A stretch of 64,000 bases of DNA. Source: Struthio camelus (lineage: Eukaryota; Chordata; Aves; Struthioniformes; Struthionidae). The notes below the pieces were generated by a model that ran no database searches, was not told the origin of the DNA, and worked only from the letters and a program-made list of their open reading frames with translations. Location of the stretch: contig NC_090953.1 in the NCBI RefSeq assembly GCF_040807025.1, positions 2,169,501 through 2,233,500 on the forward strand, written 5' to 3'. Made by a program: the position numbers and the translations under genes. How positions within the stretch are numbered: the first letter of the stretch is position 1; every line of letters starts with the position of its first letter. Positions 27,201 through 35,024 of the stretch are shown here, in pieces.

Positions 27201-30200
27201 AGGGTTTTGGGCATCGACATTAACTAAAATGCTTTCCTTAAGTGGAGTGCATCCTCTGTCCAAGGAGAGGAGGCAGCAAAGGCACAGATGATAGTTTATT
27301 AACTCAATTATAAGAAAAAATGCAGACCCAAGAAGCACATTCCCTGGCACCACCCACTGTAATTCTTACCAGATTTTAGAGGCCTTCAGTCATTTTTTTT
27401 GTATTTGAGGCAGTGGGGCACAGAAAATAAAGCCACTTTATTACTTGTAATGTATGGAGGGGGGAGGATTCTCAATTTTAACAAACGTCAGAATCGCCCT
27501 TCTAGGAGGAGGAAGAGCTTGGAAAAAAGGTAACAACAGAAAACGCACGTTTGGGTACCTTAGGAGAAAAAGAAAGGAGTCATTTTGAAGGGCGTTTGGG
27601 TTTTCTGGCCGCTGCCCCACGTGCTGGCAGCAGCGCGCGCGGAGCGGTGCTGGTGCTTTCCCGCGGCGCTGCTGTCTGGCGGGGCACGCCACCTTGGCGT
27701 GGGCGGCCCGGGGCAGTTCACAGATCAGATGCTCCTGGCTCCTTCCCCTCCTCTCCAGCTGCGAAATATAAATTTGATTTACTTGCTTAGATTTATATGT
27801 GACGTTAAAACCGCTGATCAAGGCCTTGGATGTCTCTGTTATGTTAAAGACGTGAGAAAAATTATATAATGAAGGGGAAAATACTGCAGAGGCAGAATAG
27901 CGTGAAAATCCTTCCCCCCCTTTTTTTTTTTAATTTTCGTAAGGTACAGACAGGGAACGGTTTCCACTCGAGAAGAGGCCAGGCAAGAAGCCCTCTTTTT
28001 GGAAAAGACGCCTGCAAGAGGAGCTAGCGTGGCCTCGCGCCGGGCGCTGGGGCATCGCCAGCCGGGCAGCGGGGCATCCTCAGGGTGCTGGGAGCCTCGG
28101 TGGCCCAGCGTGGGGTCGCCGCTCTTTGCGGAGGTGCAGGGTGCAAGGCTGTTTCCTGTTCCCTCTGAGTCTGGTGCAACTTGATCTACTTTTTCACGAC
28201 AGGGCATCCAGCCTGGACTACTATGAAATCAAGTCGAACAGCTCCCTGGAGAGATACGACAGCATCGGTCCCCCGTTTCATTGCATGTTTAAGGTAAGGA
28301 GGTGGTTTAGGTCGGTCACCAGAAGCCCTCTCCTGCAAGGAGCCGTGCGACCCTCACGAGGTGCCCCGGGAGCCGTGGCCTCGCGCTGGGGGCTGATCCC
28401 GACGGTGTTAAAATCCCCCTCCGCCGTTGCAGCTGCAGAACCTGGGCTTTTTCCCCGTGGAGGAGGTGACCATCAAATTCACCATCCCAGTGGCCACCAG
28501 AGGAGGGAATCGCCTTCTGCTGCTGACTGATTTCACTACGGACCAGGTAGGAGGCGGGGGGTCCTGCCCCAGTAACGCCGGGTGAGTCGCTGGTGCTGGG
28601 AGCCCGTATCGTCCCCTCCTAGGCAGGGTGCGGGCCGCAGGGCCAGCAGTGAGGTGGGGACAAAGCTGCCGCTGCAGCTTCCTCAACGCGGCCGAGCGCC
28701 GCGGGAGGCGGGTCGGCGGTGGCGTCCCGCAGCAGGTAGCTCCCTTCCGTGGGCAAGTTCCCATCCTGTGCTCGCACCTGGGCGGATGCCCTTATTAAAG
28801 CCTTGGCTCTTGCTGCTGTCCTGGGGCTTCTCCCTTTGGTGTTTGCTTGGCTGGAAACATGGAAAATGGTTACAGCCAAAGGGATTAGGCCAAATAGTTC
28901 TCAGCGCTAAACTTCCCTCTGGTATTTAATGAATTCTTGAGGGTCTTGAAAGAATTAACTTTCTGGAACGAGCTGGAGGCTTGAGTGACCATAAAGTGGC
29001 AAGAGAGCTTGGAGCAAGCAGCTAGGTATCCTGTGACTCACATTGCTTCTGCAGCCATGCATACTTCACGTACCGTCTAATAAAACACAGCCTTCCATAA
29101 CAGACAGTGTGTCAAGGGCTATTTTTGGCCTCAGTCAGGGTTTTTTGTATTCCCAGCTCTGGCAAACTCCCTGTGTCACCTGAAACACCCCAGGGCACAC
29201 AGTCAATGTCCTGGGGAAGGCTGTCTGCTGGACCTGTTTTTGTTGGGGAAAAGGCACAAAAGACGGGAATTAACTTTTCTGCACAAGGATGCTGGACTCC
29301 TCCTTTCGGGCAGCGTTTACTTGGTGGAGAACAAAAATAGCCCACGATCTGTGACGCACCGGGGAGCGTGAGTTCAGACCATCAGGAACCGAGCAGTCCC
29401 ACGCAGATAACTCTGCCCTGTTCCAGCAGAGCTGGGTGAGGAGCCAGGCTAACGTCGTTCCTCCAAAGACAGCACTATTTTAATTTTAAAAGGCTAGTTA
29501 GGAGAGCCCTGCACTGCCCGTTGCATGCTGTTTCTGATGCTCGCCCAAGCGTCCTTGCTGCAGAGCCGGGGTTTAGCAGTGAGACTTTCTCTGGCTCCGT
29601 GCCGCCGAGGTGGGAGCTGCCCCTGCTTGTGCTGGGTCGGTGCTGCCCCGAGCTGTTGGCAAAGTCCTGTAGGTACTGGAGGTGCCAGGCTTCCCTGCTC
29701 TCCATCGCCCCACGGAGGGCAGGGGCTTCCTGGAGAGGGTATCAGAGGCACACAAGTGGCACAGGCTGTGGCTGCCCTCCTGGCGCACGGGGTATGTGCA
29801 CGGCCCCTTCTGCAAAGCCGCTCTCTGAGCCCTCCTGCTTTCCCCCTCCAAAGGAGAACGCAACCTGCAACGTCTGGGGAAACACCACTGACTACCGAAG
29901 CACACCCACGGAGGAGGACCTCTTCCGGACCCCCCACCTGGTATGCTGCGCGCACACGCTGCATCGCGGGCCCGGCCCCTCGCCGGGACTGAGCCGCATC
30001 TCCCATGGCGGCTGGACCGTCGGCCAGAAGTGAGACAAAGCCGAAGGGAGGCGGATGCCCCATCGGCACGCAAGCTCCCGGCCCCTCTGGGACCCTCCCG
30101 GGCAGCACGAGCTGCAGAGTGAGCGGCAGCGGGCACTGCCCCGCTGGCAGGCTCTTCCCGTGTCTCTGGGCGCACAGCTGGCCGGGAGGGCTGCACAGCT

Positions 30201-33200
30201 GGCCGGTGCACAGCTGGCCGGGCTGCAGGGCACGACGGGAAGCGGCAGCCCAGACTTGCCCTGGCCCCGCGGGAGCCTGGCAAACTCAACTCCCCGTGGC
30301 CTCCAAAGAGAGCAGGAGCAGGCCAGGCAGGAGGGGTGGTAGAGTGGTGCCGCTGGGTGCCCCACGGCCCGGCGCTGCCTCCATCGGCTTCTCTGGCCTC
30401 TAACAAGGCGTCAGCCGTCGCCAAGAGGGCCGGTTTGGGATGCCGGTGCCTGGTGCTGGGCCGTGCGGCTCCTGCCGCTGCAAGGGGCCGGTTCTGCCCA
30501 CGCAAAGCGAGGGAGCAAATGTCAAGGCAGGAAAAATCGAGGAGCTCGAAGCCCAGCTGCAGCTTCACCCCTGGCTCTCCTCCCACACAAACTCGGAGGC
30601 TGCTCACGCCTGGGATTTTGGTTGAAGTCCAATCTCTAAGGCTTGATGTCTGATCCTCCCTTTCGCTCACAAGATTTTCCTCTCCCCCTTTTCTCAGGGT
30701 GTGCAACGAGAGGAAAAGCAGAGCCAGCCGGCAGGGTCTTTTCTTTTCCTGGCTGTGTAGTGAGGGCAGTGCAGGATATGTTTAATCCTGCACGGGTAGA
30801 GGAGGAGCTGAGCCCAGCCACGTTCGACAGTGACGTTACCAGAACGTAAACTTCTTCTTTTGCAGAACCACAGTAACTCTGACGTCATTTCTATCGACTG
30901 TAATGTGAAACTTGCACCTAACGAGGAGATGAACTTTCACTTACGTGGCAATCTGTGGATGAAGTCACTGAAAGCAGTAAGTCCCACAAAAGCAGACTCG
31001 TGGCCTTTGAGGAGAAATACCCCAAAGGAAAACTTGCACAATGCAAATGCATTGTTTTTCCCTCCTACAACTGCCTTCCCTCCCAGGAAGCCCCGGCGTG
31101 CGTGGCTCGATTTGCATTTTCACATCCTGTTTATTCCATCTGCACGAGCCAGTATCCCCCTGCCCTGTCTGCATCCAAAACCTCACGCAGCATCGGGGGA
31201 ATTTAATGCAGAGCAGTCACGCAGCCCTCTCGGGAGAGATTTAGCCACACTCACTAACACACGCTCGCTCCATCATCCTCCCGCCACGAACGGGGCCTTG
31301 CAGGCAGAAACCTCAGTGCCAGTCCCGAGCGCGGCCGAAGAGCGGAAGCCGCAAACCCGTGCGGGAGCAGAGACGGGCTGGGTGCAGGCGGGGGCTCTGC
31401 CGGGTGCCGCCCGGGTGCCCGCCTGGGGTGCTGGCTCCTCTGCCGGTGCTCAGGCACGGCCCCGGGTGCCCCTTCTCTCTTTGCGCAGCTGAAGTTCAAG
31501 TCACTGAAGCTCACCACGAACGCCGCTCTCCAGCGACGCTTCCGGAGCCCCTTCGTCTTCCGCGAGGAGGACCCCAGCCGCCAGGTGAGCCGCCGTGGGG
31601 CCGGCCCGAGGGCTGAGAAACGCCAGCGACAACGCGGCAGACGACAGATACGGATGCTCGGGTGCCCTAGCCCTGTCCGTGCGCGCTGCAGCTACCGAAG
31701 GAGCCCGGCAGCGGTTTAGACAGGTCGAGGCAGCCAGGCTGGCCCCGTCTGACCCGGCAGTGGTCCCCAAATAGCTCGAAAGCAGAGGAATTACCCATTT
31801 TCCATGCTCAGAGACTGCCCTCCATCAGTAAAGCCAGCAGGGAAGTGCCAGAGCAGCCGGCAGGAGTGACCCTCCCTGCGCCAGGCGCTGGGTGCCCGTG
31901 AGCCGGCTCTGCAGAGCCCGGAGCAGCTCAGCGCAGCTTTGGCCAAGCCAGGGCAGCCCAAGCCAGTCAGGGCCCTGGCAGCACCCTGGTTTAGCTGTGG
32001 AAACCCAAGCGATCCCTGATGCACGGGGTGGGCAGCCTCCCCCGTGTCCCCAGCATCCCCACCGTCGCATCATCCCTGCTGCCCGCAGCGTCCCCACGCC
32101 CTGTCCGTTCCCGGCAGCCTGGCTCTCGCCCCCGGGGACAGTATGTTTTTTACGCTCTTTGCCTTGCAGATAACGTTTGAAATCTCCAAGCCAGAGGAGT
32201 CGCAGATCCCCATCTGGATCATCCTTGGGAGCACGTTAGGAGGCCTCCTGCTCCTCGCCCTCCTCGTCCTCGCGCTCTGGAAGGTGAGGAGGCTCTTTTA
32301 AGATGGGCACTTCTTTTCCCATTTGTGCGTTCAGGGGCCTGGGCCACCCCCTGCTCTGTACCAGCAGCCCCGCTGAGTCCCTCAGCCTGTCACCCACGGG
32401 CCCTGGCCCTGCTGGGGAGCAAACGCGGCTTTTGGTGCTCCAGCCCCAGCTTCGCCACCTGCCATGGAGCCCCAACCAGCGTCCGTGGGCATCCCGGGGA
32501 AGAGGCCACACGTCCAAGTGCCACCAGTGCCTGGAAAACAGTCACGGTTGGGTCTGGTCCCCACAGTTCAAGGGAAGGTGGGGGAGTGACGCCCAAACCC
32601 TTCAGCCTCCCAGGCCCTCGACGAGGAGATCGCGGGTATTTCCCACGGGCTGAGACCCGGCCGGCCGCTCTTGCGAACGCCGGCAGGGCAGCACAGGGCG
32701 GAGAAGGCTGCTGCGAGGACGCCAGGCTGCCAGGGTTGCCGTTTGATGTTTATTAACCCGGTGGGGTTAGAGCTGGCTGTGCTGGCAGTGGGGCAGGGGT
32801 CCCGCTTCTGCGCCGTAGGCTTGCGCACGGTCAGCTTTCGGCACGGCCCCTGGGCACCGGGGGGCTGAGCCAAGGAAATCCTTTTGCACGCCCGCTGCAT
32901 TGAGTGTGCGCTGAGCTCCCCGCACCGGGGTGGGGGGCAAAAGCCACGGGGGAGCGACCAGCCCCACGCACTCGCTCTGGGGACCCAGCAGGCTGCAGGG
33001 AGGCTCCCGTGGCTCCTGCTGCAACCGAGGGCTGCAGGGTGCCCTGGGGGGGCTCTGCACCGGCTCCACGACGCTGGGCCATCCTGCTGCAGGGCTGGGG
33101 AGGGCCGGGATCGGGGCTGCTCTGTAAAGGCAGCAATGCTCCGATCTGTTCGTGCATCTGGGGTGGAGGAGTCTGAGCTGATTGCAAAAAAGAAAAAGTC

Positions 33201-33566
33201 AGAAAGCTTCTGCTTCTAGACACCTTCCCGCGGTGGTTTGCCGGCCTTCTTAGGACTCTGCAATATCGCAAGGAAGTATTAAACGTAAACCCACCTCAGT
33301 AACGCGCGCTGAACGTTTTAACATCAAAAACACATTTCTTTCGAAATTGGCTTCTCTGACCTCTTTTGATTTTCATTTTATTAATATTTAGGGCCTAAAC
33401 TGCCTGGCAGTATCCCTTTAAAAGAAACGCACTTCAAAGTAATCAGCTGAAGTAATGGTGGGGTTTTCTTTTGTCTTCTCTTTAATTCCTACAGCTTGGA
33501 TTTTTTAAAAGTGGCAGTCGCAAGAGAGATACGGAGCAGGAACAGAGTGCCAAAGTGTTAGAATGA
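115..33566 (+). CDS. ITGA11: Integrin alpha-11 gene, 27 coding exons, 5' truncated by the window edge
   Basis: Spliced coding sequence: 115-206, 872-986, 2635-2762, 3135-3283, 3834-3978, 4485-4650, 5842-5915, 7812-7956, 9738-9886, 10331-10471, 11288-11491, 12253-12383, 13216-13382, 15187-15329, 16572-16682, 17379-17464, 19637-19844, 22620-22718, 24787-24863, 26642-26731, 28203-28293, 28433-28546, 29854-29940, 30866-30976, 31489-31584, 32170-32283, 33495-33566. All junctions are AG/GT and all phases join, giving 1101 residues (residue 1 is a split Gly). The family is 1188 aa, so about 87 N-terminal residues are upstream. Domain order: end of propeller blades 1-2, I domain (about 77-258), rest of the propeller with three Ca loops, thigh/calf domains, membrane helix (about 1055-1077), cytoplasmic tail. 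Family knowledge: it pairs with beta-1 as a collagen receptor on mesenchymal cells. Recognition rests on near-identity to vertebrate alpha-11 throughout; alpha-10 is the closest alternative but fits worse. Introns are short (one is 139 bp) and hold no other gene that I can see. Confidence 0.97.
333..363. repeat. Alternating purine-pyrimidine tract (AT/GC mixed)
   Basis: 31 bases of unbroken alternation within an AT-rich, ATGCATAT-like segment in the first visible ITGA11 intron. Confidence 0.6.
872..986 (+). CDS. ITGA11: ITGA11 exon 2 in window, residues 32-70
   Basis: Reads [18 protein letters not shown] and onward to a split Arg codon (A|GA). The two cysteines around SHEC are typical of the propeller segment before the I domain. 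Acceptor AG at 870-871, donor GT at 987. Confidence 0.95.
2635..2762 (+). CDS. ITGA11: ITGA11 exon 3 in window: start of I domain with MIDAS
   Basis: Residues 70-112. It encodes the first I-domain strand and the metal site DGSNS (D82 at 2670-2672, S84, S86), the DxSxS part of the MIDAS that coordinates the divalent ion bound by collagen glutamate. Phase 2 in, phase 0 out. Confidence 0.96.
3135..3283 (+). CDS. ITGA11: ITGA11 exon 4 in window: I domain
   Basis: Residues 113-162, reading [14 protein letters not shown] and ending with [14 protein letters not shown] plus a split Arg. T152 aligns with the MIDAS threonine of collagen-binding I domains. Acceptor AG 3133-3134, donor GT 3284. Confidence 0.96.
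3834..3978 (+). CDS. ITGA11: ITGA11 exon 5 in window: I domain, MIDAS Asp
   Basis: Residues 162-210. Contains [13 protein letters not shown]183 is the third MIDAS residue. A sequon NVT follows in [10 protein letters not shown]. Acceptor AG 3832-3833, donor GT 3979. Confidence 0.96.
4485..4650 (+). CDS. ITGA11: ITGA11 exon 6 in window: end of I domain
   Basis: Residues 211-266, reading [15 protein letters not shown] and later [16 protein letters not shown]. The GYYNRRGI segment corresponds to the loop/C-helix that rearranges on ligand binding in alpha-1/2/10/11. It ends in a split Gly. Confidence 0.96.
5842..5915 (+). CDS. ITGA11: ITGA11 exon 7 in window
   Basis: Residues 266-290, reading [20 protein letters not shown], the return from the I domain into propeller blade 3. 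Acceptor AG 5840-5841, donor GT 5916. Confidence 0.95.
7812..7956 (+). CDS. ITGA11: ITGA11 exon 8 in window: propeller blade
   Basis: Residues 291-339, reading [20 protein letters not shown] and later [12 protein letters not shown]. It has the FG-GAP style GAVGAYDW of integrin propeller repeats. It ends with a split Gly. Confidence 0.96.
8817..8900 (+). mobile_element. CR1 LINE 3'-end fragment in ITGA11 intron
   Basis: GAGATACTCAAAATCCGACT followed by a stretch with CAGCCTGCTGCAG and GGAGGTGGCCCTACTTTGAG. This follows the order of the conserved 3' end of archosaur CR1 elements (GA-TATTCAAAACCCGACTGG ... CCTGCTCTAG ... GTGACCCTGCTTTGAGC), though it is diverged. The element is 5' truncated, as most CR1 copies are. 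Confidence 0.7.
9738..9886 (+). CDS. ITGA11: ITGA11 exon 9 in window: propeller blade
   Basis: Residues 339-388, reading [20 protein letters not shown] and onward with FNHTGK and RNLTIH (two sequons). Acceptor AG 9736-9737. The exon is preceded by about 200 bp of CpG-rich intron. Confidence 0.96.
10331..10471 (+). CDS. ITGA11: ITGA11 exon 10 in window: first Ca-binding propeller loop
   Basis: Residues 389-435. Contains the Ca loop DVNGDGVTD (401-409) followed by LLVGAPMYF, a canonical FG-GAP repeat. Phase 0 at both ends. Confidence 0.96.
11288..11491 (+). CDS. ITGA11: ITGA11 exon 11 in window: second Ca-binding propeller loop
   Basis: Residues 436-503 with Ca loop DLNQDSYND (464-472) and [18 protein letters not shown]. 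The start reads [11 protein letters not shown], where mammalian alpha-11 has a sequon (NGT) that is absent here. The exon is preceded by a T-rich polypyrimidine tract. Confidence 0.95.
12253..12383 (+). CDS. ITGA11: ITGA11 exon 12 in window: third Ca-binding propeller loop
   Basis: Residues 504-547, with FGCSIHGQL then Ca loop DLNEDGLID (526-534) and [12 protein letters not shown]. It ends in a split Trp (TG|G) with donor GTTAGC, a slightly weak splice site. Confidence 0.95.
13216..13382 (+). CDS. ITGA11: ITGA11 exon 13 in window: propeller to thigh
   Basis: Residues 547-603. [20 protein letters not shown] marks the change from propeller to thigh domain; it is followed by a Cys pair in [12 protein letters not shown]. 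Sequon NAS present. Confidence 0.96.
15187..15329 (+). CDS. ITGA11: ITGA11 exon 14 in window: thigh
   Basis: Residues 603-650, reading [20 protein letters not shown] and ending LNFHVL. Sequon NAT. Acceptor AG 15185-15186, donor GT 15330. Confidence 0.95.
16572..16682 (+). CDS. ITGA11: ITGA11 exon 15 in window: thigh
   Basis: Residues 651-687, reading [17 protein letters not shown] and [15 protein letters not shown]. Acceptor AG 16570-16571, donor GT 16683. Confidence 0.95.
17379..17464 (+). CDS. ITGA11: ITGA11 exon 16 in window: thigh/calf-1 boundary
   Basis: Residues 688-716, reading [20 protein letters not shown], a Cys-bounded acidic genu-like segment. It ends at a split Met (AT|G). Confidence 0.95.
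18051..18130 (+). repeat. G/T-rich low-complexity tract
   Basis: Seven or more runs of three to five G separated by short T-rich loops in an ITGA11 intron; it satisfies the G-run pattern of a potential G-quadruplex. Confidence 0.7.
18735..18830 (-). mobile_element. Possible old archosaur interspersed repeat
   Basis: On the - strand it reads like the common archosaur repeat with TGATCCAA-CCCA-TGA-GTCA-TGG-AA and a later GGATCAGGCC-like end, but with many changes. The family name is uncertain. Confidence 0.3.
19637..19844 (+). CDS. ITGA11: ITGA11 exon 17 in window: calf-1
   Basis: Residues 716-785, the longest exon in the window. It reads [20 protein letters not shown] and ends with LQFASLIQK. 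The sequon NIS lies in STVLNISF. Acceptor AG 19635-19636. Confidence 0.95.
22620..22718 (+). CDS. ITGA11: ITGA11 exon 18 in window: calf-1
   Basis: Residues 786-818, reading [20 protein letters not shown] then [13 protein letters not shown]. The first half is the least conserved part relative to mammals; the second half is nearly invariant. Sequon NVS. Confidence 0.93.
24787..24863 (+). CDS. ITGA11: ITGA11 exon 19 in window
   Basis: Residues 819-844, reading [20 protein letters not shown] and ending at a split Ser. Acceptor AG 24785-24786, donor GT 24864. Confidence 0.93.
25815..25950 (+). mobile_element. Probable CR1/L3-type LINE remnant in ITGA11 intron
   Basis: The stretch with GGGGTTTAAGGTAGAGCTTG and ATGCATTTATGACC, ending with CTGAGGTCCCAACCC, resembles the 3' part of old CR1-like LINEs (TTTAA-G-GAGCTTGATGAATTTATG ... 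GAGGTCCCTTCCAACCC). Assignment is by remembered consensus only. Confidence 0.4.
26049..26089. repeat. Strictly alternating purine-pyrimidine tract (CA/TG rich)
   Basis: 41 bases alternate without a break, ending in a (CA)n run. It is a simple-sequence tract with Z-DNA potential, located in an ITGA11 intron. Confidence 0.75.
26642..26731 (+). CDS. ITGA11: ITGA11 exon 20 in window
   Basis: Residues 844-874, reading [20 protein letters not shown] and KYEADLLFT with a split Arg. The acidic stretch lies between two calf strands. Confidence 0.93.
28203..28293 (+). CDS. ITGA11: ITGA11 exon 21 in window
   Basis: Residues 874-904, reading [20 protein letters not shown] and [10 protein letters not shown]. 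Sequon NSS. It is followed by the shortest intron of the gene (28294-28432, 139 bp). Confidence 0.93.
28433..28546 (+). CDS. ITGA11: ITGA11 exon 22 in window: calf-2
   Basis: Residues 905-942, reading [20 protein letters not shown] and [14 protein letters not shown]. Acceptor AG 28431-28432, donor GT 28547. Confidence 0.93.
29854..29940 (+). CDS. ITGA11: ITGA11 exon 23 in window: calf-2
   Basis: Residues 943-971, reading [20 protein letters not shown] and EDLFRTPHL. Two sequons (NAT, NTT). Acceptor AG 29852-29853, donor GT 29941. Confidence 0.94.
30171..30222 (+). repeat. Short tandem repeat of GCACAGCTGGCCGG
   Basis: Three near-perfect copies of a 14-base motif at about 30172, 30193 and 30208 in an ITGA11 intron. 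Each copy contains CAGCTG, an E-box. Confidence 0.8.
30866..30976 (+). CDS. ITGA11: ITGA11 exon 24 in window: calf-2
   Basis: Residues 972-1008, reading [20 protein letters not shown] and [15 protein letters not shown]. Sequon NHS. Acceptor AG 30864-30865, donor GT 30977. Confidence 0.95.
31489..31584 (+). CDS. ITGA11: ITGA11 exon 25 in window: calf-2
   Basis: Residues 1009-1040, reading [20 protein letters not shown] and [12 protein letters not shown]. Acceptor AG 31487-31488, donor GT 31585. Confidence 0.94.
32170..32283 (+). CDS. ITGA11: ITGA11 exon 26 in window: transmembrane helix
   Basis: Residues 1041-1078. [20 protein letters not shown] (1054-1073) and the following LALW form the single membrane helix (about 1055-1077), ending at Lys before the cytoplasmic GFF motif. 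Confidence 0.96.
33495..33566 (+). CDS. ITGA11: ITGA11 last coding exon: cytoplasmic tail and stop
   Basis: Residues 1079-1101, then TGA at 33564-33566. It begins [17 protein letters not shown] and ends AKVLE. The GFFKR clasp motif of integrin alpha chains is GFFKS here (mammalian alpha-11 has GFFRS). The tail is short and rich in charged residues, and its end (KVLE) matches mammals. Confidence 0.95.
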   Translation, partial: LGFFKSGSRKRDTEQEQSAKVLE

Positions 33567-34735
33567 GGCTTCCCCAGCGAGGGCCACTAGAGCTCGTCTA
33601 TCTATCACCACCTTCCTAGTAATTTACTGATTACGGAGTATATGTTCGTCTTGATGCCGAGGGATTTGTGTGCTGAACTCTGTTTGCATCGAGATGAGAA
33701 AACACCCCTTTGCGTGAAATTGCCTAAGCAGTTCCAAAAAAAATCCAAAAAATCCAAAAAAACCCAAACCATTGGTGGCCCTATGCCACGGGAGCACACG
33801 CAGCAAAGGTACTTCAAACTGGTTTTAAAACAGCTCTGTCGGCCTGGGATGGGCCAGCGGTGCGTCCTGAGCGTGCGGACGCCGTGGGAGAGCCGGCGCG
33901 GCGGGCGCGCGGCCGAAGGACCAGGGCGAGCAAATTACCCGAGCCCTGCGGCGAGAGCGGGGGGGACCTCAGAAAACGCGGGTTGCTGATTTCCGCGGCT
34001 GAGCTGTCTCAGACCCCAGGGCTTTGCTGCCCGCGGGGGCTGCGGGCGCCGCGGGAACCCGGCCCGCGGCCTCGTCACCCGCCCGGGGCATGCCCCAGGG
34101 AATGCAATTTCTCAGCCGAAGGAAAGAGACCAAAAATTGTCCCCCCAAATTGTCTGGCCAAGCGCAGATCGAGCAGTTTGCACAGGGCTGCACCGCGGGC
34201 TGCGAGGCTGCAGCGCCTGGTGGGCGACGGCTCGCTGCGAAGCTGCAGGTCACAAGTCGGCTTGCCTCAGCCTAAACGGAGCAATTGAACGGAGATTTTA
34301 ATTTGCCTTCTTTTTAATGCACTGAATACAAATAATAGCAAATTAAAGCACCTTAAGGCAAATCTCCAGTGTCCAGCTGTATATACTTATTCTAAACATA
34401 TTTACCTGTTTAAACAAAAAAAAAGCAAAAAATGTAAAAAAAAAAAAATCAAAAACCAGTTTGAAGTGTTTTCTACAAACTGAGCAGTTTCAAAGAGCAT
34501 GTGTCCAGCAAGAATCCAAACGTGTATTATAATTGTATATACTTGGTGTAATGCAAAACCGGATGGTCAGTGCTGTTTGACAAAAATCTTTCTTTTTGCA
34601 TAATAGAATTATTTATGCTAATATTAATTTTATGGATGAAAACAAAGCATATGTCCACCTGATGTGTAATGAAGTTTGTTAAATACTGTCTCAGTATTTT
34701 TTAAGGATTAAAAATACAGTATTTTAAAAATTCAT
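33567..34735 (+). other. ITGA11: ITGA11 3' UTR (extent inferred)
   Basis: No coding potential follows the ITGA11 stop. The first part is A-rich at 33735-33770, then a CpG-dense patch (about 33840-34250), then an AT-rich stretch typical of a terminal UTR, with an ATTAAA at 34707-34712. The true 3' end is not defined by sequence alone; a longer form could use AATAAA at 35019-35024. Confidence 0.55.
34707..34712 (+). terminator. Candidate poly(A) signal ATTAAA for ITGA11
   Basis: A variant hexamer in the most AT-rich part of the 3' region, about 1.14 kb after the stop codon. No clear GT-rich downstream element was singled out, so this is a position-based suggestion. Confidence 0.35.
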
Positions 34736-35018
34736 AGTTTCCAATACCGTTCTGTGTTAACCCACTTCCCCCAGTGACCGGTTTATCAGTGGGTGAATTG
34801 TTCGCATCCCTTTCAGAGAGAGCGGAAGAGGACTGGATTTAAACCTGGCTCCCCACGTATTTATTTTGCTGTACAGCCTTTTGCAGAATGACTGCAGAGC
34901 AGCCTTCTTTTAAAGGGACACTGTCAGGCGGGCGACGAGGGGCTGGTGCCGCGAGCCGAGGAGGACGTGGCCCAGGCTCAGCCCCGCTGAGCTTTGCCTT
35001 CGCTCACGTTGGCAACTA

Positions 35019-35024
35019 AATAAA
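35019..35024 (+). terminator. Candidate distal poly(A) signal AATAAA for ITGA11
   Basis: A canonical hexamer about 1.45 kb after the ITGA11 stop, followed by a G-rich run at 35037-35045. It could serve a longer ITGA11 transcript. Confidence 0.35.

Noticed and set aside
29573-30706. 377-codon antisense frame in ITGA11 introns and exon 23
   Set aside because: It overlaps a proven ITGA11 exon on the other strand, has no recognisable similarity, and lies in GC-rich sequence where long chance frames are common.
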